Assembly (NCBI GenBank): GCA_045577735.1
Contig: JAZNIY010000027.1
Location: forward strand, 25,906-89,905
Reading direction: 5' to 3'
DNA from: Stercoripulliclostridium_A sp045577735
Lineage (GTDB): Bacteria > Bacillota > Clostridia > Christensenellales > DTU072
Length of the DNA: 64,000 bases
Shown here in pieces: positions 53,617 through 60,966 of this stretch. The position numbers and the translations under genes are program-made. Position 1 is the stretch's first letter, and every line of letters starts with the position of its first letter. A model generated the notes under the pieces. That model ran no database searches. It was given only the letters and a program-made list of their open reading frames with translations, and was not told the DNA's origin.

Positions 53617-55872
53617 ATGCGTAATTTTAAGCTTATCTTAATAACAAGTATTTTGGTATTAGCAATAGTTTGCTCTCTTGCAGGCTGTCTATCTAATTCT
53701 GCAAACGCTTCACCTGTTATAGATGATGAAAATGTGGAGGAAAAAGAGGATATCTTGAGCATACGTTTCATCACTCTTTCGTCGCAAGCAATTTGGGTAA
53801 AAGACTACGCATTATCGGATGTTAATCCTACGAATTTTGATAGTCCTGATGCTAAAAGTATGCCGGGGTATGATTTTAAGGGTTGGTACTTTACTGAAGA
53901 TTTCGAAGGTGTTGACGTTGGACGTATGACCACTGAAAAATTCTTAAACGAAGTAAAGGAAAGACATCCGGATGAAGATGGAACACTAGTCATTAATCTT
54001 TATGCAAAGTGGATAAAGCAAGGTTATAAAGAGATATCGACTGCTGAGGATTTGGTAGAAATATACGATGTATATCTAGCTGAAATAGATAGGATCATCC
54101 TAGAGTCCAAAATACAACATGAAATGGATAAAGACATAAAAGTAAAGACGGAAGACGAGGCGAGAAGAGAGGCCAATAATTTGGTTTTCGTCTTGACTAG
54201 CGATATTGATTTGTCCGACTTTAAACACCATGAACATGCCGATAAAAAGACACTAAATCCCGATGATTTTGACAGCGAAGCAGAAATGGAAGCTGAAAGA
54301 GTAAGACTCTATGGCGCTGACGGCAAGGGTGGACTCTATGCCAACAGTTGGGTACCAATTGCCGGTGGAGTAGGCGAGTGCTTTGGCGCTACCTTCGATG
54401 GCGCTGGTTATGAAATTAAGGGCATGGAAATTGTTGTTACCAAATATGACGCAGACCCTGAATTCCATCACGTTCCCATTGGCTTGTTTGGCAAGGTTTC
54501 CGGAACCGTAAAGAACGTTAATTTAGTTGATTATCACATTCAAATGGACGGTGACGCCTCTCGTTTCTACGTAGGTGGCGTTGTGGGTTGGAACTCTTTC
54601 TATGATTATGAAAACGAGGGTGATACCAGTCCTACCCAATATGGTGTTGTTGAAAATTGCAGTTCATCGGGCGAAATTATCAACCTAGAAATAGAGTACA
54701 CTGGCAATATGTGGGACAGCTTGTTTGGTTCATACGCTGAACCCACGACTAACGTATATTTTGGTGGCGTAATAGGTTATTTGGAAGAGGCAACTGCAAA
54801 CAAGATTTCCAGTAACGGTGTCATTGATTCTAAATCTGTGGCAGATGCCGTATATCTTGGTGGCGTAGTTGGTTACAACTTGAAGGGAAGAATAACTTCT
54901 TCTAATGCAAACGTAGAAGTATATGGTAGATATGCTGGTGGTTTGGTAGGTTACAATAACGGAACCATTAGTAGAAGTTATGCGCTAGGAAAGGCTAGTG
55001 GCTCGGAATCATATCCCGCAGTTGCAGGTGGCCTTGTAGCTTACAACTTTACCGAGGGTGTCATTGAAAGATGTTACGCAGAGGGTGCCGTTAATGCAAG
55101 AACGGCAGGTGGCCTTGTTGGCATAAACGTGTTTGATTACGCAACGGCAGGCGGTGGTACTATTAGAAACGCATATGCTATGGGTAACGTTAAAGCTAGT
55201 GAATATGCCGGCGGTTTGGTTGGAAGAGCGACTGCAGATCTTCCCATTTTTGGTAGAGAAGATTTCCATCCTAGCATTTTTGATGATGACAAAGAATATT
55301 CTAGCGATAGTGCCAAGAACACCTATGCAATAATCGAACACTGTTTTGCTTATGGTGACGTAGAAGCAAACGCTAGTGAAACCGAATTTAAAGATGAAAA
55401 AGGCAACGTAATTCAAGGACACGTATACTATTCGGTATTTGCCGGTGCACTATTTGGTCAATCTTATGAACAACTCGTACACGCTTGCGTTGCTTTTGGT
55501 GACGTAGAAGCAATTTCTAATAGGCCGAAGAATAGTGATGATCCCGATGACCTAACCTATAACACGGCGTTTGCAGGTAACTTTGCAGGGCAAACCACGA
55601 ATAGCGTTATAGGTGCCGATTATCGCGACGTATATGCAATTGATGGCATAAGCGTTATGAGAAACGGCGAAGATTTTAGTGGTAAATATATCGTAGACGG
55701 AGAGGAAGAACAAAATACCTATCCCAATACTACGGAAACGAGAACCTATGCTTGGTTAAACTATCAAGGCAATCTGGAAGATGCCAATGGTATGGCCTTT
55801 GATAGAAACCTTTGGAATTTGAGCAACCTTGACATCGAAAACGGCGTATATCCTACCTTGGTCGGAGTATAA
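53617..55872 (+). CDS. Lipoprotein with InlB B-repeat and GLUG repeats
   Basis: A 751-residue surface lipoprotein. The start at 53617 leaves 5 nt after AGGAG; the signal peptide ends in the lipobox LAGC at Cys24. A B-repeat-like segment follows (YDFKGWYFTEDFEG, residues about 85-130), then a charged helical stretch. GLUG repeats cover residues about 290-700 (YVGGVVGWN, YFGGVIGYLE, YLGGVVGYNLKGRI, YAGGLVGYNNGTI, TAGGLVGIN, YAGGLVGRAT). It is a short version of the giant protein's two-part design. It probably heads an operon with the YcxB-like gene (one-base overlap). Role in adhesion or envelope assembly is inference. Confidence 0.85.
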   Translation: MRNFKLILITSILVLAIVCSLAGCLSNSANASPVIDDENVEEKEDILSIRFITLSSQAIWVKDYALSDVNPTNFDSPDAKSMPGYDFKGWYFTEDFEGVDVGRMTTEKFLNEVKERHPDEDGTLVINLYAKWIKQGYKEISTAEDLVEIYDVYLAEIDRIILESKIQHEMDKDIKVKTEDEARREANNLVFVLTSDIDLSDFKHHEHADKKTLNPDDFDSEAEMEAERVRLYGADGKGGLYANSWVPIAGGVGECFGATFDGAGYEIKGMEIVVTKYDADPEFHHVPIGLFGKVSGTVKNVNLVDYHIQMDGDASRFYVGGVVGWNSFYDYENEGDTSPTQYGVVENCSSSGEIINLEIEYTGNMWDSLFGSYAEPTTNVYFGGVIGYLEEATANKISSNGVIDSKSVADAVYLGGVVGYNLKGRITSSNANVEVYGRYAGGLVGYNNGTISRSYALGKASGSESYPAVAGGLVAYNFTEGVIERCYAEGAVNARTAGGLVGINVFDYATAGGGTIRNAYAMGNVKASEYAGGLVGRATADLPIFGREDFHPSIFDDDKEYSSDSAKNTYAIIEHCFAYGDVEANASETEFKDEKGNVIQGHVYYSVFAGALFGQSYEQLVHACVAFGDVEAISNRPKNSDDPDDLTYNTAFAGNFAGQTTNSVIGADYRDVYAIDGISVMRNGEDFSGKYIVDGEEEQNTYPNTTETRTYAWLNYQGNLEDANGMAFDRNLWNLSNLDIENGVYPTLVGV

Positions 55873-56435
55873 TGAATAAATTTAAAGCAACGGTAAAAAT
55901 TAACGAAAAAGACTACATGGCTTGCTCAACTTACTATTTGCGCAAGTACGTAGGAATTAAGGAAATTCTCCTTGTGCTCGCACTTCTTGTGGGCGCTTTC
56001 GTGATGTATTTTGCTTTTAACCAAATCATAGTTGCCATTCTGGCCGTAATTACCATCCTTCTTATGGCTGGAGCGGTAGCGGTATATTTGTTTGTATCGA
56101 AGAAGAATTACGTTGAAGAATTTAAAAAGAGAAACACGTCTTCTTGGGAGTTTGCATTTCACGAGGATGGATTTGACATAACCATAAACGAGCAGGGTGG
56201 AGAGGATGCCTACACCGAAAAGCGTTCCTACGACCAAGTGGAAAAAGTGGCTTTAAGGAAGGATAGAGTATATATTTATGCTGGTGCGGCCTCTATGTAT
56301 TACGTTAAATACGACAGTATGACCGAGGGTAATTTTATTGAGTTTTGTGAGTTTGCAAAAAATAAGATTGACCCGTATAAATTCAAAATGAAGGACAAGA
56401 GAAGAAAGAACAAACAATTTCCCTATGGAAGGTAA
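55872..56435 (+). CDS. YcxB-like membrane protein
   Basis: A 187-residue protein with two adjacent membrane helices (residues about 30-48 and 50-74) and a cytoplasmic C-terminal domain with the YcxB pattern: FHEDGFDITINEQGG, YDQVEKVALRKDRVYIYAG and FCEFAKNKI. A very basic tail ends the protein (KDKRRKNKQFPYGR). Family function is unknown. The ATG sits in the stop of the lipoprotein gene (TAATG), and the XRE-cupin gene begins 6 nt after its stop. Confidence 0.8.
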   Translation: MNKFKATVKINEKDYMACSTYYLRKYVGIKEILLVLALLVGAFVMYFAFNQIIVAILAVITILLMAGAVAVYLFVSKKNYVEEFKKRNTSSWEFAFHEDGFDITINEQGGEDAYTEKRSYDQVEKVALRKDRVYIYAGAASMYYVKYDSMTEGNFIEFCEFAKNKIDPYKFKMKDKRRKNKQFPYGR

Positions 56436-56441
56436 TAAATT

Positions 56442-56993
56442 ATGCTAGAACACAAACAACTACAAGAAATTTCAGCTAGAATCAAAGACCTAAGAGAGTT
56501 TTCCGATTATACCGTGGAAGCTTTTGCAGACAAACTTGGCATGACTGCCGGAGAGTATTCGGAATATGAGAATGCCGAACGTGACATACCAATTGGTATA
56601 CTCTACAACATAGCAGGTGTTTTGGAAATTGACCCAAGCGTAATACTATTTGGCAAAGGTGCAACCAAGCACGATGCAACCATTATTTATGCAGGTAAGG
56701 GCACTAGCATCGAAAGATATGAAGGCTATTCTTTCGTATCCCTAAATGCAGACTTTATTAACCCCGAACTTGAACCTATGATCGTTACGATTAAAGAGGG
56801 AATTACTCCCGAACTCGTTAGACATAGTGGTCAAGAGCTAAACTACGTTCTTAAGGGAAAGCTTCTACTAATGCTTGGTGACAAAGAATATTATTTGAGA
56901 GCAGGGGATAGCATCTACTTTAATGCTTCTCTTCCACACGCCCAAGTTCCCATGGGTGGCGACGCAGAGTTTTTAACAGTAATCCAAAAGTAA
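56442..56993 (+). CDS. XRE-family regulator with cupin domain, second copy
   Basis: A 183-residue protein with an N-terminal HTH (residues about 10-65: ISARIKDLREFSDYTVEAFA, TAGEYSEYENAERDIPIGIL) and a C-terminal cupin (residues about 115-183: GQELNYVLKGKLLLMLGDKE, LRAGDSIYFNASLPHAQVPM). It differs clearly from the pot regulator. Related proteins often sit beside acyl- or AMP-forming enzymes; here the next gene is an esterase 20 nt downstream, which may be its target or partner. Confidence 0.85.
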   Translation: MLEHKQLQEISARIKDLREFSDYTVEAFADKLGMTAGEYSEYENAERDIPIGILYNIAGVLEIDPSVILFGKGATKHDATIIYAGKGTSIERYEGYSFVSLNADFINPELEPMIVTIKEGITPELVRHSGQELNYVLKGKLLLMLGDKEYYLRAGDSIYFNASLPHAQVPMGGDAEFLTVIQK

Positions 56994-57013
56994 TCATATT
57001 AAGGAGAGAGATT

Positions 57014-57922
57014 ATGAATAGAGGTGAATTCGTTTTTAAAGTTATCGACGTATTATTCCATCCCTTCCAAAACTATATCAACAAGGAAGGCGTAAAATGT
57101 GTTAAGGATATTTCTTACAATGATGAATACGAGGCATGCAAAGGCGACGTATACTTTAAAGAGGGCGCAACCGAGCCTATGCCCGTTGTTCTTAACGTTC
57201 ATGGTGGTGGCTTCGTAAAGGGTGACAAAAAGCACCGCAAGAGTATTGCTCATCTTTATGCAGACAGAGGATGGTTTGTTTGGAATATCAACTATCGCTT
57301 GAGCCCCGAATATGCTTTCCCGGCACTACCTTATGACGTTATTACTGCACTTAATTATCTTGAAACGCTAAAAGAAAAGTACAATCTTAACCTAGATAAA
57401 GTAGTATTAACCGGTGACTCTGCAGGTGCATACGCTGCAACTTACTGTGTAGCAGCAGCATACGACGATGAACTCACAGCTAAAGTAGGACTACCTACGG
57501 CTAAGATTAAGCCAGCCGGTTTGGTAAGCTATTGTGGTATTTATGACCTAGTTTCATCTTTAAAGCTAAAGATACCTTTTGGCATGGTAAGATGTATTGC
57601 TGAAGGATATACTCACTTTAAGTTTAACGAAGACTATTCCAACAAAGAAGAGTACCAATATTTTAACGAGATTAGTCCTTCCACCTACGTTAACGAGAAG
57701 TGGCCTGCTTGCGTAATTACCCTTTCTGAAAAAGATTTATTCTGTAAAGGACAAGGAGAATTTCTTTGTGAGAACATTAGAAAGGCTGGTGTTCCCCTTG
57801 TAGAAAAGCATTCTACGAAGTTAATTGATAATCACTGCTACCATTTCAACTTCTGGACAAAGACTTCCAAGGACACTATGAAAGCAGTTTATGATTATTT
57901 AGACGAACTTTACGCAAAATAG
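57014..57922 (+). CDS. Alpha/beta hydrolase, HSL/acetyl-esterase type
   Basis: A 302-residue cytoplasmic esterase or lipase. The oxyanion motif HGGGF starts at His63, the nucleophile is Ser136 in LTGDSAGAYAA, and the remaining triad members are probably Asp in LSEKDLFCKG and His in LIDNHCYHFNF near the C-terminus. These mark the hormone-sensitive-lipase group. GGAGAG precedes the ATG. It ends the XRE-cupin group, and the tRNA-Arg promoter starts right after it. Natural substrate unknown. Confidence 0.87.
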   Translation: MNRGEFVFKVIDVLFHPFQNYINKEGVKCVKDISYNDEYEACKGDVYFKEGATEPMPVVLNVHGGGFVKGDKKHRKSIAHLYADRGWFVWNINYRLSPEYAFPALPYDVITALNYLETLKEKYNLNLDKVVLTGDSAGAYAATYCVAAAYDDELTAKVGLPTAKIKPAGLVSYCGIYDLVSSLKLKIPFGMVRCIAEGYTHFKFNEDYSNKEEYQYFNEISPSTYVNEKWPACVITLSEKDLFCKGQGEFLCENIRKAGVPLVEKHSTKLIDNHCYHFNFWTKTSKDTMKAVYDYLDELYAK

Positions 57923-57934
57923 AATAAAAATTGT

Positions 57935-57976
57935 TTGACAAAAGTCAACGATAAATATATAATAACTATCGTTGAC
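57935..57976 (+). promoter_or_regulatory. tRNA-Arg promoter with a palindrome centred on the -10
   Basis: Consensus TTGACA (57935-57940) and TATAAT (57958-57963) are 17 bp apart. A perfect 10-bp inverted repeat, GTCAACGATA (57944-57953) and TATCGTTGAC (57967-57976), brackets the -10 almost symmetrically. Confidence 0.85.
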
Positions 57977-57983
57977 TGAATTT

Positions 57984-58060
57984 GCGGCTTTAGCTCAATT
58001 GGATAGAGCGTTGGTCTACGGAACCAAAGGTTAGGGATTCGAGCTCCTTAAGCCGCGCCA
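57984..58060 (+). tRNA. tRNA-Arg (anticodon ACG)
   Basis: A 77-nt cloverleaf with encoded CCA. Acceptor arms GCGGCTT/AAGCCGC, D arm GCTC/GAGC, anticodon arm TTGGT-CTACGGA-ACCAA giving ACG (inosine at position 34 expected), and T arm AGGGA-TTCGAGC-TCCTT with one G-U. Discriminator is G. Confidence 0.96.
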
Positions 58061-58099
58061 AAAGAAAAAGGATGTACGGATGTGCATCCTTTTTCTTTT
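58060..58099 (+). terminator. Hairpin terminator starting at the tRNA-Arg CCA
   Basis: A 15-bp perfect stem (58060-58074 with 58085-58099, AAAAGAAAAAGGATG and complement) starts at the A of CCA; its 3' arm is T-rich, as in the tRNA-Thr terminator. Confidence 0.8.
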
Positions 58100-58109
58100 G
58101 ACGTTGGCT

Positions 58110-58400
58110 TCACGGAGTAGCGCATTCCCCACGCTTTAGCGTGGTGGGATGCGCTAGTTTGCGAAGCAAACCTGACGAGTAAAACGGAAACTTGTAATAG
58201 TTCAAGACTTAGTGATAGGTCGTTGCAAGGTAAACGAACTAGAGTAAATTCGAGTGGCTCCGTTAACGAAGAATGGTTAGGAACGAAGTATTCCCCACGC
58301 TTTAGCGTGGTGGGATGCGCTAGTTTTAAAGCAAACCTAACGAGTAAAACGGAAACTCGTAATAGTTCAAGACTTGGTGATAGGTCGTTTAAATATAAAC
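58110..58400. repeat. Duplicated hairpin repeat, 165-166 bp period, after tRNA-Arg
   Basis: ATTCCCCACGCTTTAGCGTG occurs at 58124 and 58290, and GATAGGTCGTT at 58214 and 58379. Copy 1 carries a long imperfect hairpin (58119-58155) with CCACGC-TTTA-GCGTGG at its tip; copy 2 keeps the tip but lacks the outer left arm. An internal AGTTTGC-GAA-GCAAAC also resembles the AGTTTGC-TAAA-GCAAAC hairpin of the tRNA-Thr repeat, and both are followed by CGAGTA. No gene is supported in 58061-58409. Confidence 0.85.
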
Positions 58401-58409
58401 TAAAAGTAA

Positions 58410-59069
58410 TTATAATAATTTAAAATAATTCTTATTGGAATCTATTATCCCTTCTTTTTTTAGTTTACCAATTTCTGTGGAAAGACCACTGCGATCAACT
58501 TCAAGATAATCTGCAAGGGCTTGCCTATCAAAGGGAATATTAAAACTATTGCTTCCTGCTTTTATAGCTTGATAATTAAGGTAGGTTAGCAATTTTTCTC
58601 TGGTGCTACGCTTGGAAGTAACATCAATTTTTTGGTGGAAAGCTATGTTCTTTTTTGCAAGCTCTTTCATTAGGTTATATATAAGCTGTTGGTGAAAGTC
58701 ACAACAATTCGTGCACGTATGAAGAATGTGACGGCCGTCTATGAACATTACCTCGCAGGGCTCGTTTGCAATTACCGAAACGGGAAGTATGCTATTGTCA
58801 TTGCAAGCAAAGGCTTCTGCAAAGGAGTTGCCTTTTTCGATGCCGGAAAGTATGCTCCTATTGCCAAAATAGTCAATTTGTATAATCTGAGCAGAGCCCG
58901 AAAGGAGCACCCCAATATATTTGGTGGGCTTTCCCTCTGCAAATATGGTATATTTCTTGTCAAATTTTTCAACCTTTGCGCCTAGACAAGCGAGCATTAC
59001 GGAAAGTTTTTCTTCCTTAATGTCGAAAAATAGAGGGCAAGTTTTTAGGACGTCAAAATATTTTTTCAA
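58410..59069 (-). CDS. Crp/Fnr-family transcription regulator
   Basis: A 219-residue regulator. The start is a TTG at 59069 with a near-perfect GGAGG 5 nt upstream, giving MKKYFDVLKTCPLF; the upstream ATG would put the ribosome site inside the gene. The N-terminal cyclic-nucleotide-like beta barrel spans residues about 10-120. The dimer helix region has TCTNCCDFHQQ with three Cys. The C-terminal winged helix has STREKLLTYLNYQA and DRQALADYLEVDRSGLSTEI as recognition region. This clostridial subgroup often controls redox or nitrosative stress genes. It is divergent from the dehydrogenase, with palindromes between them. Confidence 0.88.
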   Translation of the reverse strand: MKKYFDVLKTCPLFFDIKEEKLSVMLACLGAKVEKFDKKYTIFAEGKPTKYIGVLLSGSAQIIQIDYFGNRSILSGIEKGNSFAEAFACNDNSILPVSVIANEPCEVMFIDGRHILHTCTNCCDFHQQLIYNLMKELAKKNIAFHQKIDVTSKRSTREKLLTYLNYQAIKAGSNSFNIPFDRQALADYLEVDRSGLSTEIGKLKKEGIIDSNKNYFKLL

Positions 59070-59082
59070 AATATCCTCCTTT

Positions 59083-59141
59083 TGTTGAAAATTCAACATA
59101 CTTATTGTCAATAATATACTATAATTGATTTATAAAATCAA
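59083..59141. promoter_or_regulatory. Divergent control region with three inverted repeats
   Basis: TGTTGAA-AA-TTCAACA (59083-59098), ATTG-T-CAAT (59104-59112) and TTGATTT-ATA-AAATCAA (59125-59141) lie between the divergent genes. The last covers the regulator's -35 (TTGATT, 59141-59136), 17 bp from TATATT (59118-59113). TTGA/TCAA half-sites are Fnr-like, so autoregulation is likely. Confidence 0.6.
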
Positions 59142-59152
59142 GGAGTAAAACA

Positions 59153-60187
59153 ATGAAAATAGCATTTTTCGATACCAAGCCTTACGATAAAAATACTTTT
59201 AATAGATATGCACAAGACAGGGGTGTGGAAATCAAATATTTTGAAACCAAACTTAACGAGGATACCGTTGAGCTCGCTAGTGGATACGATGCAGTTTGCG
59301 TTTTCGTAAACGACACCGTAAACGCTACGGTTATAGATAGACTTGAGGATATGGGAGTGGGGGTCGTTGCGTTGCGCTCTGCCGGATTTAACAACGTTGA
59401 CGTAAAGCACGCCTATGGTAAAGTGCACGTTCTACGTGTGCCTGCTTACTCACCTTATGCCGTTGCAGAGCATACAATGGCGTTGTTATTAACCTCGGTT
59501 AGACGCATACACAAAGCTTATATTCGCACTCGTGACTTCAATTTTAGTTTACAAGGCATGACAGGATTTGACCTCCATGGCAAAACCGTAGGCGTAGTGG
59601 GTACGGGAAGGATAGGTAGAGCTTTTATTGATATTTGCAAAGGATTTGGGATGAAAGTGCTAGCCTATGATAAATATCAAGCAAAGGAAATTGAAGACGG
59701 AGAAAGGGTTAGATACGCCACTCTCGACGAATTAATGGAAAAAAGCGATATTATATCTCTTCATTGTCCGTTGACGGAAGAGACCTATCATTTGATAAAT
59801 GAAGAGTCACTTGCAAAGTGCAAGAAAGGAGTGGTGGTACTAAACACTTCACGTGGTGCGCTTGTAGACGCAGAGGCTTTGCTAAATGCGATAAAGTCGA
59901 GAAAGGTCGGTGCTGCTTGCTTGGACGTTTATGAGGAAGAATCAGACTTTTTCTTTGAAGATTATTCAGGGCACATCATTGACGACGATATTTTGGCTAG
60001 ATTGATTTCTATGCCCAACGTAATAGTTACTTCGCACCAAGCATTTTTGACGGAAGAAGCGCTTATGAATATTGCAGAAACGACGATTAATAACTTAATA
60101 CAATTTTTTAAAAATGGGGAATGTCCCAACGAATTGTGTTTTAGGTGTGGAAGTGCCGAGGACTGCAAAGTAGGAAAATGTTTTTAA
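59153..60187 (+). CDS. D-lactate-type 2-hydroxyacid dehydrogenase with Cys-rich tail
   Basis: A 344-residue NAD-dependent dehydrogenase that probably reduces pyruvate to D-lactate. The Rossmann turn is GVVGTGRIGRAF near residue 145. The catalytic Arg lies in LNTSRGALVD, the Glu in VYEEESDFF, and the His in VTSHQAFLT. SAGFNNVD and PAYSPYAVAEH are typical of D-LDH. The C-terminus ends CFRCGSAEDCKVGKCF, four Cys that could bind a metal; the catalytic core does not need them. AAGGAG lies 8 nt upstream of the ATG. It is divergent from the Crp/Fnr gene and followed after 11 nt by a ferredoxin-like gene, so lactate formation may be tied to redox state. Confidence 0.88.
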   Translation: MKIAFFDTKPYDKNTFNRYAQDRGVEIKYFETKLNEDTVELASGYDAVCVFVNDTVNATVIDRLEDMGVGVVALRSAGFNNVDVKHAYGKVHVLRVPAYSPYAVAEHTMALLLTSVRRIHKAYIRTRDFNFSLQGMTGFDLHGKTVGVVGTGRIGRAFIDICKGFGMKVLAYDKYQAKEIEDGERVRYATLDELMEKSDIISLHCPLTEETYHLINEESLAKCKKGVVVLNTSRGALVDAEALLNAIKSRKVGAACLDVYEEESDFFFEDYSGHIIDDDILARLISMPNVIVTSHQAFLTEEALMNIAETTINNLIQFFKNGECPNELCFRCGSAEDCKVGKCF

Positions 60188-60198
60188 GGAGAGTACCT

Positions 60199-60906
60199 AT
60201 GATAAGAAAGATAATTAAAATAGACGAAGAAAAATGTAACGGATGTGGCGCTTGCGCAACGGCCTGTCACGAAGGGGCTATAGAGATGGTAAACGGCAAG
60301 GCAAAACTTACCAAGGAACACTATTGCGACGGACTGGGAGATTGTCTTCCTGCTTGTCCTACGGGAGCCATAAGTTTTGAAGAAAGAGAGGCTCCTGCCT
60401 ACGATGAAAAAGCGGTTATGGAAGCAAAATCAAAGGGCACAAAGCCTAAGAGTCCTTGTCAAGGAGGTTGTCCCGGCGTCGCAATAAAGAGTATGGTACG
60501 CCCATTGAGCCATCCTCAAACACAAAGAAACGTAACGGCACCAAGCCAACTAATGCAATGGCCTTGTCAAATTAAACTTGTTCCCGTCAATGCTCCATAC
60601 TTTGACGAAGCAAATTTGCTTATTACCGCAGACTGCACGGCATACGCATACGGCAACTTCCACAATGAGTTTATGAGAAACCACATTACATTAATAGGGT
60701 GCCCAAAACTTGATATGGTTGATTACACCGAAAAGTTGACGGCAATAATAAAGAATAACAATATTAAGAGTGTTAAGGTGGTTAGAATGGAAGTACCTTG
60801 CTGTGGTGGAATAGAAAATGCAGTGAAAAACGCACTTATGAGTAGCGGTAAATTTATACCTTGGCAAATAATTACGATATCAACAGATGGAAAAATTTTG
60901 GAATAG
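60199..60906 (+). CDS. 4Fe-4S ferredoxin-like protein
   Basis: A 235-residue protein with two N-terminal [4Fe-4S] sites: CNGCGACATACHEGA and CDGLGDCLPACPTGAI, in residues about 12-60. The remainder is a conserved domain with further Cys (SPCQGGCPG, LIGCPKLD, EVPCCGGIE) seen in clostridial redox operons; I cannot name its function. I choose the ATG at 60199 with AAGGAGAG upstream over a start at 60145 inside the dehydrogenase gene. The context suggests electron transfer during oxygen or nitrosative stress. Confidence 0.85.
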   Translation: MIRKIIKIDEEKCNGCGACATACHEGAIEMVNGKAKLTKEHYCDGLGDCLPACPTGAISFEEREAPAYDEKAVMEAKSKGTKPKSPCQGGCPGVAIKSMVRPLSHPQTQRNVTAPSQLMQWPCQIKLVPVNAPYFDEANLLITADCTAYAYGNFHNEFMRNHITLIGCPKLDMVDYTEKLTAIIKNNNIKSVKVVRMEVPCCGGIENAVKNALMSSGKFIPWQIITISTDGKILE

Positions 60907-60929
60907 TAATAGCAAAAAAAGTTGAATGG

Positions 60930-60938
60930 TGGTATAAT
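60930..60938 (+). promoter_or_regulatory. Extended -10 promoter of the flavodiiron gene
   Basis: TGGTATAAT matches the extended -10 consensus TGnTATAAT. The sequence 17 bp upstream (TAGCAA) is a weak -35, as expected for this promoter type. Confidence 0.6.
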
Positions 60939-60966
60939 TACAATAAGACTTTAAGAGAGTAAAAAC

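Noticed and set aside
58119..58155. IS200/IS605 insertion sequence
   Set aside because: The hairpin resembles ends of that family, but no TnpA or TnpB gene is present in the window; only a repeat is reported.
57984..58400. Integrated element attachment site at tRNA-Arg
   Set aside because: No integrase and no duplicate of the tRNA 3' end flanking a gene block are visible in the window.
58223..58423. 66-codon frame in the tRNA-Arg repeat region
   Set aside because: It runs through duplicated hairpin DNA, has no ribosome site and no recognisable protein features.
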